A stretch of DNA of 64,000 bases from Tillandsia leiboldiana (taxonomy: Eukaryota; Streptophyta; Magnoliopsida; Poales; Bromeliaceae), in the NCBI GenBank assembly GCA_029204045.2, contig CM055071.1, positions 16,637,161-16,701,160 on the forward strand, read 5' to 3'. Positions within the stretch are counted from its first letter, which is position 1, and every line of letters begins with the position of its first letter. The notes under the pieces are model-generated. The model ran no database searches and had not been told where the DNA came from. It worked only from the letters and a program-made list of their open reading frames with translations. This document shows, piece after piece, positions 11,545 to 21,864 of this stretch. A program made the position numbers and the translations under genes.

Positions 11545-12009
11545 TTATTTCAAAGAAAGCATTCCAATTGCTTTACGCAAGTGAATAAAACGTTTTTGAT
11601 CCAAAGGTTTTGTTAAAATGTCAGCTAATTGATCATCAGTTGAAATATAAGATATTTGAAGAATATTCAATTCAACTAGCTCCCTTAGAAAATGATATCT
11701 AAGTTCAATGTGTTTTGTTCTTGAGTGCAACACAGGGTTTTTAGAAATATTTATAGCACTAGTGTTGTCACAGAGAATAGTTACCGAAGACGCAGGAATT
11801 CGGAAGTCGCTCAACACGCTTTTCATCCAAGTGAGTTGGGTTGAACAACTTCCTGCTGAAATGTATTCCGCTTCGGCAGTCGAGAGTGCAATGCAGTTTT
11901 GCTTTTTACTATGCCATGTAACAAGACAATGGCCAAGATAAAAACATGCACCACTCGTACTCTTCCGATCATCCACCGATCCAGCCCAATCGGCATCTAA
12001 GTATCCTAT
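11545..12009 (-). pseudogene. RNase H end of copia pol, truncated
   Basis: The fragment encodes the copia RNase H domain that removes the RNA strand during reverse transcription. LDADWAGS, STAEAEYIS and LCDNTSAI hold the acidic active-site residues, and it ends KAIGMLSLK then stop, the same end as copies A and C. No frameshift is seen in what remains. The 5' side is cut at 12009 by an LTR, so integrase and RT are missing and no functional product is expected. Confidence 0.9.
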
Positions 12010-12229
12010 TGTCACGCCCCGGGTGTAAACCAGAACCCGGGCCCGTCTACAGATCCGCCGTGCACACGGTATTTCCCGCGTACACGAAGCGCCAAACCTG
12101 CTCAGATATAAGAGATAATAATAAAAGAGCAATAAAAACAGAGCTGAACTAAAAACTAATACATCTCAACCTGAAGCTGGAAATAAAATACAATACATCT
12201 GTATAAATGATACATCTGTCTCTCCCAGT
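12010..12229 (-). mobile_element. Gypsy-type LTR 3' remnant
   Basis: On the minus strand it ends CCCGGGGCGTGACA, the terminus shared by the gypsy LTRs in this window, but the rest differs from them. It joins the copia RNase H on one side and a second LTR of similar terminus at 12230 on the other, so a second gypsy element probably inserted into it. Confidence 0.6.
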
Positions 12230-12526
12230 GTCACGCCCCGGGGGTTCTTTTCAGCAGAAACGATTCACAAAAAGGTATGCATTTGGCGCGAAATTTTTTT
12301 TTGAAAAACCTTCTTCCCCGGCGCGTGCCCAGACCCGCCGCATGCACTGAATCACTCTGCAAATGGACAGAGTCTCCTCTGTATATGCACGGCGTCGCGG
12401 CTAGTACAACGTCCAAACACCATCATCAATTCAATCACAGCAGTTTCTAACATACACACATTCACGAGCATTGAATAAGTCTCACAGCCGATCAGTTTGA
12501 AAGGATAAATCCACAATTGGTGAAAC

Positions 12527-12683
12527 GGCGCCCACCCGGCACCTAGATTTTGAAAACCAGTTTCGAAAGCAACATAAATCCACAGGTTTTAGAAAACAGT
12601 GCCCACACGGCACTTAGGTTTTGAAATCCATTTTCACAATCCATATATCCAGAGGGTTTTGAAAACGGTGCCCACACGACACC
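12527..12683 (-). other. Three serial leader hairpins (minus-strand gypsy)
   Basis: Three 17-nt hairpins, each with a 6-bp stem and 5-nt loop, lie at 12667-12683, 12598-12614 and 12527-12543. On the minus strand the stems are GGTGTC/GGCACC, AGTGCC/GGCACT and GGTGCC/GGCGCC. They align with the hairpins of the plus-strand LTRs and differ from them by paired changes. Confidence 0.75.
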
Positions 12684-13325
12684 CAAGTCTTGAAAACAGT
12701 TTTCGCAATCTTTTCTTTCGTTTTTTTTTTTTTTTTTTTTTTTGAAAACGGCCGAACAGAGATAAGAAACTCAAACATCATCCACAAATCCAAATAGTAA
12801 AGTTCCGACATCCACACCGACCCCACGAGGGTATCGAGAACCACACAACAGTCTACAAGTAGAAAATGAAATGCGACAAGGAGGGAAGATACAATCTGGG
12901 GATCTCAGAGGACCCGAAGGCTCCTGACTCGGCCTCACCGTCGCCTAGCTCTCACCCATGAAAGAACCTGTCACGGAGTGGGAAGTCAGCGACACGATAA
13001 AACAATAATAAAGCAGGAAAAAGTAGTAAAGCCAACCGTAAAGCTATCCGGAGCAACCACCCTCCCAAGAGGGAAAAGAAAACACGAACACCTGTAAACC
13101 TGCAACACCTGACCACGTTGGACACCTACACCGACGGGTCGCACCGCTCACACCTTGGCGCAACAAAAACCCCACAACTACAGGGGCCCCACTACGTTAT
13201 CTCGTGGGTACACACGGGTCATAGACCACTTTTCCGAAAAAGCGCACCCTTTGCGGTGGCCAAACCGTGGGTGCGCGTGCTGCTGCCTCGAGCATGGTAA
13301 CCAAGAATACCGTACGGAATCAAGA

Positions 13326-13465
13326 AACAAGAACCATAGAGACTATCATCTACATATAGTCAGATAACAAGAACCATAGAGACTATCATCTACATATAGT
13401 CAGATAACAAGAACCATAGAGACTATCATCTACACATAGTCAGATAACAAGAACCATAGAGACTA
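13326..13465. repeat. 40-bp tandem repeat inside gypsy LTR
   Basis: About 3.5 units of a 40-bp sequence containing AACAAGAACCATAGAGACTA are arrayed head to tail, nearly identical to each other. The plus-strand LTRs lack the array. Confidence 0.9.
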
Positions 13466-15135
13466 TCCACAATACCTCAGTTAAATGCACAAATAGTGTT
13501 AGTTACAAATGTCGGAAAAGTCATGCTAAGCCTCCACATAAAAACCCACCTCAAACACGAAGGAGAAGACGTGCGGGAGCTCCAACTAAAAAAATACCCT
13601 CGCCGTGTGCCCGAACAGCTACAATAAGAATTATATGTTAAAAACCATCGTCGTGGTTAAAAACAGTAAAAAACGGGGCGAAACGGGCTAAAAACGGAGC
13701 TTCTGGACCCTATTTCTGAAGACAGGTGCACGGATCCAGGCGTGGACCGGGTCCACGACGGCAGGCGGCAGCGGCGCAGACCAGGCGCACGCCGCAGCGG
13801 TAGACCGCTGCGGCATGGGCCGGGCCGCGTACGAGCCGAGGCGCGTGCCGGGTCCACACCGTTCGGGCTACGGGGTGTGCACCGGGTGCACGCCTCAGCG
13901 GTGGGCCACGCGGCCTGGCGCACGTGTTCGTGCGCCGGGTCCGCGCCACTGGGACTGGGAGCCGTGCGCCGGGTGCACGCCGGGCCCCATGGACCGCGCG
14001 GCCTGGCGCACGCCTTCGTGCGCCGGGTCCGCGCCCCTGGGCCTGGGAGCCGTGCGCCGGGTGCACGCCGGGTCCCGTGGACCGCGCGGCGGCTTGGCCG
14101 TACCGTGTGAACAGTGCTGCCCTCTTTTGCCCCCCCGCAGCTCCGATTTCAACCCCGCGACCCCGGCGTCTGCAGCGACGACCCCGTGGACACGATAACG
14201 GCGGCGGCAGCCTCCTGTTTAACAACGGCGGCGGCGGCCTCCCGTTCAACATGTCGCATCGCCCGCAACACCGACGAAAAAGGAAAACCCCATACCGAAA
14301 AGAAAGGAAAAACCTGAACCGCTCACCTTGTTTTCGCCGGTAAGGGACTAAGGAGGAGGATCGTCCCGCTCTCGTTCGCTGGATTCCGTAGGAAGTGCGA
14401 TCGTCCTTCCTTCTCCCCGTCTCGTCGCCTCGGTTCTTCACGCCAACAGATGGAGGGGAAAAAGTTAAGGGTCGGGTTCCTCGCACGCGCTCGGGTGGGA
14501 ACTACGCACCGGAATGAGAAGTGGGAACAAACCCTACGCCCCCAACCAAAAATGTAAAATGATCGTACGAATGAGAATTGGGGTGGGATTGCACCCTAAA
14601 CCCCTAGATTCGAAACTTAGCGATCGGGTGCGGATCAGGGTCCACTTACCTCGAAAAGCGTGCCGATCTCCCGCACACTTTCTGATGCACCCGGGACCGC
14701 TGGTTTACCTCGAAAAGCGTGCCGATCGCCCGCACGCGTTTTGATGCACCCGGAACCGCTGGTAACCTTCCGAAATTTATTCTGGGAGATCCCGAGGTCG
14801 GAATTCGAATCCGATCGCGCCGCCGTTCTCCGTTTCGCGAGCTTTATTGCCTAAAAATACCCGCGAGCCCCGACGGTCTGCCCAGAAACAAAGAATTTTT
14901 TGCCCACCCTCCGGACCCCTAAATGGGATGCGGAAAACTAAAAACTGAAAAACCCATTTTACATGTGGTTACTACACCACTCACCTCTTAAAACGAGTTT
15001 CGTCCTCGAAACTCAAACTTGGGTCGCGGTGAAAAGGTTGGGGTAGCACTCCCTCATTTTTGACTCTAGCTCCCACGTCGCTTCTCGTTCCTCATGGTTG
15101 CTCCAGAGCACCTTCACGTAGGGGATGGCTCGGTT

Positions 15136-15608
15136 TCACAGCGATTTGCTTTCCCTTGCTAGGATTCTCACTGGGGTTTCCTCGAAGCTTAGGTCTTCCT
15201 TAAGTTCGAGTGCAGAGACGTCCAGAACGTGTGATGGATCGGAAAGGTACTTCCGGAGCATTGAAACGTGGAACACGTCGTGGACTCGATCGAGGTTTGG
15301 TGGTAGGGCAAGGCGGTAAGCCACTGGGCAAATGCGCTCCAGGATCTCGAATGGCCCCACAAATCGTGGGCTCAGCTTGCCCTTCAGCCCGAAATGCTTG
15401 ATTCCTCTGGATGGCGAGACCCGCAAAAACACATGCTCTCCCAACTTGGAATTCCAAGTCGCGGCGCCTCTGGTCTGCGTAGCTCTTCTGTCGACTCTGG
15501 GCGGTCAGTAAGCACTTTCTGATGAGGCGTACCTTCTATTCAGTTTCTTCCACTAAGTCGGGTCCCAAGAACTTCCGTTATCCCAAGTCGTCCCAACAGA
15601 TCGGGGAT
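15136..15608 (-). pseudogene. Gypsy pol C-terminus (integrase end), broken
   Basis: The frame encodes the integrase C-terminal region of a Tekay/Del chromovirus (KLSPRFVGPFEILERI, then DRVHDVFHVSMLRKYLSDP). A TGA at about 15136 stops it just before the chromodomain-like tail that the plus-strand copies retain. Upstream, a one-base difference near 15455 shifts the frame, and the sequence ends at the copia insertion at 15608. No functional product is expected. Confidence 0.85.
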
Positions 15609-16959
15609 TGTTACGGAATTTGAGTTGGCGTAATTTCGTGAAAGTTCAAGTCTTGAAGATTGAAGGTGAAGAAAGTTGGATCATTTAACTCAATCTCAAG
15701 AAAGAAGAATTCAAAAGGATCAGGTATGTTTAACAAAAGATTTTGTGTGATCCGAATACTTCTTGTAGTGTAGAAACACTTGGAAGAATCTTTCATTGCA
15801 TAAAAATCAAAAACTGGACTTGGGACATGTTCAGGATCCGGATCAGGTTGTTCAATCCGGATCCCGAAGGTGGTTCGTTCATACACCAGTTCAATCCGGA
15901 TCGTAGCCTCTCTTGATCCGGATCCCGAACACTGAGTTTACCATCTTCCTTGAACGATCCGGATCAGGCTTCGCAATCCGGATCCCGAACGTTGATGTTT
16001 GGTGAACTGTATGAACGATCCGGATCAAGCACTTCGATCCGGATCCCGAACCTTCATTTTTCTGGAACTACCTGACTCGTTACGACGATCCGGATCACAG
16101 CTAATCCGATCCGGATCGCCGTCCGTAAAATTTCCAGAAATGGTAGGTTTTTGATTCTTATCTCCTTCCTAGGGTTTCTAACCTATAAATAGACCCTATG
16201 ACTCTTTTTCTAGGGTGAATCCAAAAAGAAGGAAAATAGCCATCATATTCATATCTTATTATATACGGCTCTAGATCCACATATAGAGAAGAAAGGAAAT
16301 CATTAGAGAATACTCTATGTTTCTTCATCTATATTGATTAGTTTGATTCTAGGTTTTCATACTCACATCTTGAGTTGAATCAAACTAATGAATACTTAGA
16401 TGGTATTTCCGATCTATCTTTGATCTAAGTATTCGGCGGATCATCACCACAAAAAACAACGATTTACCCCAAAAATCGGCGCGTGGATTCGCGTGTCCTT
16501 GTGGATTCAAGGTTCAACCGCTCTCGTGGATTCGGAGCGAGGCACGTTCGTGGATTCGAAGGGTGCTATTGGGTGAAGACCGTGGACTCGGTCGGACGTC
16601 GTGGATTCGACGTTGGACGCCGTGGATTCGGCGTTGGGCGCAGATCGTGGATTCGAGAAGCGTCGCGGAGCGAGCGGAGAAGATCCTCTAGGAGCGTATG
16701 GAAAAGGTTGAGTCGTAAGTGTGTACGGTAAATCACCTTGTACGTGTTTTAATTCTAGTGGATTTCTGCCGTGTTATCGGTCCCGTGGTTTTTTACTCCG
16801 GTGATGGAGTTTTTCCACGTAAAAATCTTGCGAGTTATTTTTATTTCCGCATTGGGTTTTTATCGCAACGATTTTTGAGTGTTTATACGTTTACACCTAT
16901 TCACCCCCCTCTAGGTGTTTTTTTCTCCTATTTAGATCCTTATTACATATAACCCAACA
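15609..16959 (+). repeat. 5' LTR of SIRE copy A
   Basis: This 1,351-bp LTR (TGTTACGG to ACCCAACA) is nearly identical to the 1,351-bp LTR at 45252-46602, with a handful of substitutions, indicating a fairly recent insertion. A block of repeated GTGGATTCG-type words lies at about 16480-16665 between the TATA box and the 3' end. Confidence 0.95.
15834..16191 (+). promoter_or_regulatory. LTR promoter: ten ATCCGGATC motifs and TATA box
   Basis: Ten copies of ATCCGGATC, many within the palindrome GATCCGGATC or the longer CCGGATCCCGAAC, lie between 15834 and 16117. A telo-box-like CTAGGGTTT (16170-16178) and TATAAATA (16184-16191) follow. This is the natural core promoter for the genomic RNA, and the motif array looks like a cluster of transcription-factor sites. 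The factor is unknown. Confidence 0.7.
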
Positions 16960-16960
16960 A

Positions 16961-16973
16961 GTGGTATCAGAGC
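16961..16973 (+). promoter_or_regulatory. Primer-binding site, initiator Met-tRNA type
   Basis: GTGGTATCAGAGC begins two bases after the LTR and is complementary to the 3' end of plant initiator methionine tRNA, the usual primer for copia elements. Confidence 0.9.
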
Positions 16974-16992
16974 GGGAATAGGGTTGTAAACA

Positions 16993-17285
16993 ATGGTTGA
17001 AGGTGGAAACATCAACCGACCCCCGTTCTTCGATGGAACAAATTATGCGTACTGGAAAGTGCGGATGAAAGCCTTTTTAATTTCCATCGACGAACGGGTG
17101 TGGCAATCAATTGAATTAGGATGGTCTAATCCAACTGAATTTATTGGTGATGTTCGCACCTTAAAACCTAGGTCGAAATGGACCAAGGAAGAGTTAGATT
17201 CATCTTCTTACAATGGCAAGGGAATTAATGCCATTTTTAATGCCTTATCTCAAACTGAGTTCTCTCGCGTCTCAGCATGTGAGAC
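16993..17285 (+). pseudogene. SIRE gag, N-terminal part (copy A), split by gypsy insertion
   Basis: The ATG at 16993 opens MVEGGNINRPPFFDGTNYAY, the start of a copia Gag (UBN2-type capsid region) that packages the RNA in virus-like particles. The frame is open until the insertion at 17285; the next codons are found at 37539. Copy B at 46636 carries the uninterrupted counterpart. Because of the 20-kb insert the gene is dead. Confidence 0.9.
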
Positions 17286-18011
17286 TGTGATAACCGCGGA
17301 TTTATTTTACCTTTCTGGGCTTTCCGTTGATTTTTTTATTGAACCGTTCGGTTGACAATAGGGGTCCGAGGGTAATTTTTTTTTCCTTGTTTTCTGGGCA
17401 GACGGTCGGGGCGCGCGGGTATTTTTGGTTAATAAAGCTCGCGAAACGGAGATCGGCGGCGCGATCGGTTTTGGATTCCGACCCCCGGATCTCCCAGAAT
17501 AAATTCCGGAAGCTGGTACCGTAGCCCAGGTGACTTACACAATTACCGGGGGCAGACCGAACTCTGGTCCGCAATCAGATCGATTTTAGTCGATCAGCTT
17601 GAGGTATGGGATTAAACAACCCCTTTTTGTTTCCCTTTCACACGAGGGGTTAAAATTAATTTGGGGTCCAAAATCCACTACGCCCAAAACGTCTAAGTAG
17701 TCGGCCTTGGGAATTAGGTTTTCCTAAACCTCGCCTCCCCCCCCCTCCTTGGCGTACAATATCCGAGCGTGGACGAGGAGCGGTTCCCCAAAACCCTCGT
17801 CCTTCCCATCGGCCGGCGTGGAAGAGAAGAGATCGATCGCCTCCCCGCAAAGATCCGACGAACGCGAAGAGGACGATCCCTCTCCTTCGCCCGGTACCGA
17901 CGAAAACAAGGTGAGCCGTGCTTTCGTTTTCATTTCTTGTCTTTTCACGTCACGAACGAGGGGGGGGGGGGTTTCTTGATTCCGTCGGAGATGGAAGGAG
18001 AGGGGCGTGCC

Positions 18012-18762
18012 ACCGCACGCGGAGCGCCGCGCGGAGCAGCCCGCGCATGCGGGGACACCGCGTGGTGCAGCCCGCGCATGCGGGGGCGCCGCGCGGGGCA
18101 CCCGCATGCGGGGCGCCGCGCGGAGCAGCCCGCGCATGCGGGGACACCGCGTGGTGCAGCCCGCGCATGCGGGGGCGCCGTGCGGGGCACCCGTATGCGG
18201 GGCGCCGCGCGGGGCAGCCCGCGCATGCGGGGGCACCGCGCGGTGCAGCCCGCGCATGCGGGGGTGCCGTGCGGGGCACCCGCATACGGGGCGCCGCGCG
18301 GGGCAGCCCGCGCATGCGGGGGCACCGCGCGGTGCAGCCCGCGCATGCGGGGGTGCCGTGCGGGGCACCCGCATGCGGGGCGCCGCGCGGGGCAGCCCGC
18401 GCATGCGGGGGCACCGCGCGGTGCAGCCCGCGCATGCGGGGGTGCCGTGCGGGGCACCCGCATCCGGGGCGCCGCGCGGGGCAGCCCGCGCATGCGGGGG
18501 CACCGCGCGGGGCAGCACGCGCATGCGGGGGCGCCGCGCGGGGCACCCGCATGCGGGGCAGCCGCGGGGCACCCGCATGCGGGGCAGCACGTGCATGCGG
18601 GTGCCGTGCGGGGCACCCGCATGCGGGGCGCCGCGCGGGGCAGCCCGCGCATGCGGGGGCACAGCGCGGGGCAGCACGCGCATGCGGGGGCGCCGCGCGG
18701 GGCACCCGCATGCGGGGCAGCCGCGGGGCAGCCCGCACATGCGAGGCGCCGCGCGGGCAGCA
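18012..18762. repeat. GC-rich palindromic minisatellite within gypsy LTR
   Basis: Arrays of about 30-bp submodules, combined into an 89-bp higher-order unit, are each centred on palindromes such as CCCGCATGCGGG and GGCGCCGCGC. Copy number and order differ among the three plus-strand LTRs (counterparts at about 27381-28010 and 35320-35970). Long open frames on both strands here simply reflect the GC-rich repeat, not genes. Confidence 0.92.
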
Positions 18763-19870
18763 CGGCGGCGCGTGGGGGGTTTGGTCGCTGCCGTCGGGGG
18801 CCGGCTGGTGTTGGGGCTTTTCCTTACTTCGCGTTTAAAGGTTCTTGACCTCCCCGCCCGGGGATCCCGTTTTGCAGCTTCGGGGAGCGCGCCGGAACGC
18901 GGGGAGCCGAGCGTGGTTTTCCTACTAGCGACAGGTGGGTTGTTTTTACTTTATTCCTAACCTCTAAATTCTATCATATTGGACGGGGTCTATTCTAAGT
19001 GTACTGGGGTTAAATAATGATGGGCGATAGCTTATGCATGTCAGTGGGTTCTCTATAGTGTTTAGCGTCGGTTACCGACGGTTGTTCTCTTTTTAACCAT
19101 TATATGTCAGCGGGCCACCTTCGAGTGCGCGTATTATTACCTTGCTTTCGATTATGCACTTTACCTCATTACTCTTGTTATTTATATTATGATGCTGACA
19201 TGATGGTGGTTACGGTTACTTGGCTCGAGGTTGCCACACGCGCACCCGCGGTTTGGCCACCGCAAAGGGTGCGCTTTTCTGGAAAAGTGGTCTATGACCC
19301 GTGTATACCCACGAGGTGACGTAGTGGGGCCCCTTATTAGTGGTGGGGTTGAGGCGCCGAGGTGCGAGCGGTGCGACCCGTCGGTTTAGTTGTCCGGCGT
19401 GGTCGGGTTTCTGCAGGTACGGTATGGGCCGTCGGTTTAGCTGTCCGACGTGTCCGGGTATTACAGGATGCAGGTGTACAGGTTGCTTTCCCTCCTTGGG
19501 AGGGTGGTTGCTCCGGTGGTCTTCACGGTTTGTTTTTACTATATTCTCCTGCTCTACTATTTTTGCGTCACTGACATCCCACTTCGTGACAGGGTTCGGA
19601 CGGGGGGAGAGGTAGGCGGTGGTGAGGACGGGACAGGAGCAGCTGGGTCGCTGGGGACCCTGGACTGTATTTCTTCTTTTATTCTCGCTTTTTATTGCAT
19701 TGTAGTTATGTGAGAGGTTCGCGATACCCTCGCGGGGTCGGCGTGGATGTCGGTACGGGTTGCATTTAGTGCCCCTTGTGCATTACTTTCCCTTTTATTT
19801 CTATCGGCCATTTAAAAATCAAAAAGGCAGAAGCCAAAGAAAAGATTGCGAAAACCGTTTTTAAAATCTA

Positions 19871-20025
19871 AGTGTCGTGTGGGCACTGGTTTCAAAACCC
19901 TGTGGATTTATGGATTGCGAAAGGGATTTCAAAACTTGGTGTCGGGTGGGCACCGCTTTCAAACCTTGTGGATTTATGCTGACTTCGAAACTGGCTTTCA
20001 AAAACGTAAGCGCCGGGTAGGCGCT
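19871..20025 (+). other. Three serial leader hairpins (gypsy X)
   Basis: Hairpins lie at 19871-19887 (AGTGTC/GGCACT, loop GTGTG), 19938-19954 (GGTGTC/GGCACC, loop GGGTG) and 20009-20025 (AGCGCC/GGCGCT, loop GGGTA), spaced about 70 nt apart by similar spacers containing GTGGATTTAT. The same trio is at 29110-29264 and 37076-37230. They sit some 310-470 nt upstream of the primer-binding site. Confidence 0.75.
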
Positions 20026-20340
20026 CTTTCAAAACTACGGATTTATCCTTTCCAAACTGATCGGCCATATGTTCTTCTTTTATTAGTTTAGAATGCTGGT
20101 TGGTTGTGAATGATTGTTGTGATTGATTGGATGTGTATGTTGGAACATGTACTGAACGCTACGCCGTGCACGTACAGGGGAGACTCTGTCCGGTTGCAGA
20201 GTGACCCTGTATGTGTGGCGGGTCTGGGCACGTGCCGGGGAAGAGGGGTTCTCTTTTAAACAAAAAAATTTACACGTCAAATATTCGACCTTTATGAATC
20301 GTTTCCGCTAAAACAAACCCCCGGGGCGTGACAGATTAAA

Positions 20341-20351
20341 TGGTATCAGAG
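20341..20351 (+). promoter_or_regulatory. Primer-binding site of gypsy copy X
   Basis: TGGTATCAGAG (initiator Met-tRNA complement) lies 7 nt after the LTR end. The same spacing is kept in copy Z (29580-29590) and in the 55438 element. Confidence 0.85.
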
Positions 20352-20539
20352 AGTTCTTTCAATCACAACAGTTAGTGCCGACATCCGTAGACAACCCTCA
20401 CTTGCCTACATATGAATGCAATGGGTAGGGCATAGGACTGTAGAACGTGAGTGACCGAAAGGGGGGGGAAATGTTGAGTCCTTTGTCTCACTTTATGGTT
20501 GTTGTTAGTAGGGTAGTCTAAAGTTGACTCTTGTGATGT

Positions 20540-21855
20540 ATGACAGACATGGCCCGTACTAGATCATCGGCCGGGGACGCAGAAGCAGACGCGACGGCGT
20601 CGACGGCCGCGGAGAACCAGCTCCTGCGGCAGCAACTGCAGGAGATGGCGGGGAATCTGGCCAACCTTACTGAGCACGTGCGTCAGTTGACGCAACAGCA
20701 ACAGGCCGCGACGGTGACGGTCGCCCCGGTTCCCCCACGGGGGTCGACAGCGCCGGCCGCGGCACCACCGACAGCGCCACCACCGGCGACGACTACGGGA
20801 CCGGCGCCGGGGACGACCAGCAGGGTTACTCTGGAGGAGACTGTAGTCACACCTGCCCCGACCGTGGCTGCCACCGCCGCGAGGGAGGGGACGGGTGCGA
20901 TGACCGAGCGGGATCGGGTGCGGGCCAACCTGAAAGACTTCAAGAAATACGACCCACCCACGTTCGAAGGGGACACGACTGATCCGTGGGTCGTCGAGAA
21001 ATGGGTGGGGTCGATGGAGAAACTCTTCGAAGACCTACTCATGGAAGATAACGAGCGGGTTCCCCTAGCGGTCCACTGCCTGGAGGGGAACGCCCGCTTG
21101 TGGTGGAAGACGGTACGTCCCGATCCTGCTAAGGGTACCACACTTCCGTCCTGGACAACCTTCAAGCAGGAACTGTTCGGGGCCTTCTTCACCAACAGTG
21201 TCAAGAAAAAGTTGGAGGATGACCTGAACCACATCCAACAGGGGAACCGGACGGTCATGGAGTATCAGCGGGAGTTCGTCCGGCTAGCAAACTGCGTCCC
21301 GTTCGTCATAAGGGACGAGGAACACAAGGCGCAACTCTTTGTGGATGGCTTGCGGAGCAATATCTTCGAGGTGGTGCAAGCAGCCGAACTGCACACCTTC
21401 CAGAAAGTGGTCGACAGAGCCACTACGGTGGAGCGGGGTTTTGCGGTCACCCGTGCCAGAAGGGAGAACTCGACGCGGCTGGAGGACCGGAAGCGGCAAC
21501 AGCAGAACTCGGGAGGAGGCTCTTGGGGCGGGGGCGGGGCCCCCAAACGGTGGAGACCTCAGGCGGGGTCCCGGAGCGCGCCAACAGGAGGACGGAGGCT
21601 GGGGAATAGGCCTTGTGTCATATGCGGGGGAGGGCACATTCCGGGGGAGTGCCCCCAAAAGGCGACCACTGCTTCAGGTGCGGCAGACGAGGGCACTTCC
21701 GCCGCAACTGCCCCTTAGGCGGGGGGTCTGCGTCCTCCGCAGCTTCTACGCCCACGCCACAGCTCTCAGGGCGGGGGAAAGCCCCTATGGCGTCGACGTC
21801 TAGGCCCCCTGCACCACGGCGCGAGGAGGACCGGCAGCCACAACCAGGCGGGTGA
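20540..21855 (+). pseudogene. Gypsy gag (copy X), one frameshift
   Basis: The frame opens MTDMARTRSSAGD and has a Gln-rich coiled region, a Pro/Ala/Thr-rich linker and the capsid core (DPWVVEKWVGSMEKLFEDLL, later LWWKTVRPD). It ends with two zinc knuckles that bind RNA: CX2CX3HX4C (CVICGGGH...) and CX2CX4HX4C (CFRCGRRGH...). A run of A at 21657-21660, one base shorter than in copy Z, shifts the frame between the knuckles. The true frame then runs to TGA at 21853-21855. That stop is shared with copy Z, and pol continues in the same frame after it. The second ATG (20549) is an equally possible start. Confidence 0.85.
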
Positions 21856-21864
21856 GTCTTCTCA

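Larger units (their letters stand above)
7404..12009 (-). mobile_element. Ty1/copia SIRE-type element, 3' half, minus strand
   Basis: Read on the minus strand, this is the 3' half of a SIRE/Maximus-like element: RNase H end of pol (12009-11545), a long spacer, an envelope-like gene remnant, a polypurine tract and the 3' LTR. It inserted into the gypsy LTR to its left; the five bases outside the LTR are CAGCT. It is cut at 12009/12010 inside RNase H by a gypsy-type LTR, and its gag, integrase and RT are not in the window. It is clearly diverged from the plus-strand SIRE copies, which makes it useful for judging which non-coding parts are conserved. Confidence 0.85.
12230..14976 (-). repeat. 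3' LTR of minus-strand gypsy element
   Basis: The 2,747-bp LTR runs TGTAGTAACC to GGGGCGTGACA on the minus strand. It contains a GC-rich tandem block at 13735-14110 (about 100-bp units), the conserved CGAAAACAAG|GTGAGC motif (about 14335-14320), a 40-bp tandem array and three serial hairpins. The side facing pol meets a CCACTCACCTC stretch, the complement of the polypurine region. Confidence 0.85.
12230..15608 (-). mobile_element. Ty3/gypsy Tekay/Del-type element, 3' end, minus strand
   Basis: On the minus strand this is the 3' end of pol, a polypurine-type stretch with the GAGGACGAAACTCGTTTT motif, and a 2.75-kb 3' LTR. It is truncated at 15608 by the copia LTR at 15609. It belongs to the same broad family as the plus-strand gypsy copies but is clearly diverged. 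Its gag and 5' LTR are not joined to it here; the minus-strand fragment at 25491-26660 has the same orientation and a closely related LTR end and might be its other half. Confidence 0.8.
15609..17285 (+). mobile_element. SIRE copy A, 5' segment (LTR and start of gag)
   Basis: This is the 5' LTR, primer-binding site and first 98 codons of gag of copy A. It inserted into the minus-strand gypsy element; the five bases before it are GGGAT. A gypsy complex splits gag at 17285, and copy A resumes at 37539 with the GAGAC duplication. The matching right-hand GGGAT is not found, because the array continues into copies B and C. Confidence 0.9.
17286..20333 (+). repeat. Gypsy 5' LTR (copy X)
   Basis: The LTR is 3,048 bp, TGTGATAACCGCGG to CCGGGGCGTGACA. 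Parts in order: AT-rich start, a CGAAAACAAG|GTGAGC motif (17904-17919), a GC-rich palindromic minisatellite, a region beginning CAG|GTGGGT near 18932 that is shared with the LTR at 55438, three hairpins, and the terminus. Confidence 0.92.

Noticed and set aside
13710..14486. 258-codon minus-strand frame
   Set aside because: It covers the GC-rich tandem block of the minus-strand gypsy LTR and shows no protein family.
16483..16952. Two frames of about 80 codons with repeated residues, repeated at 46126-46595
   Set aside because: They lie in the SIRE LTR downstream of the TATA box and reflect repeated GTGGATTCG words; no start context or family.
18012..18762. CRISPR-like spaced palindromic repeats
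   Set aside because: The repeats are contiguous, GC-rich and inside plant LTRs, with no unique spacers and no cas genes.
17724..18960. Several long open frames (250-360 codons) on both strands, also at 27094-28171 and 35020-36165
   Set aside because: They lie in the GC-rich palindromic LTR minisatellite; few stops can occur there and all frames give Arg/Ala/Pro/Gly repeats.
20683..21258. 191-codon minus-strand frame
   Set aside because: It is antisense to the gypsy gag gene and carries no motif.
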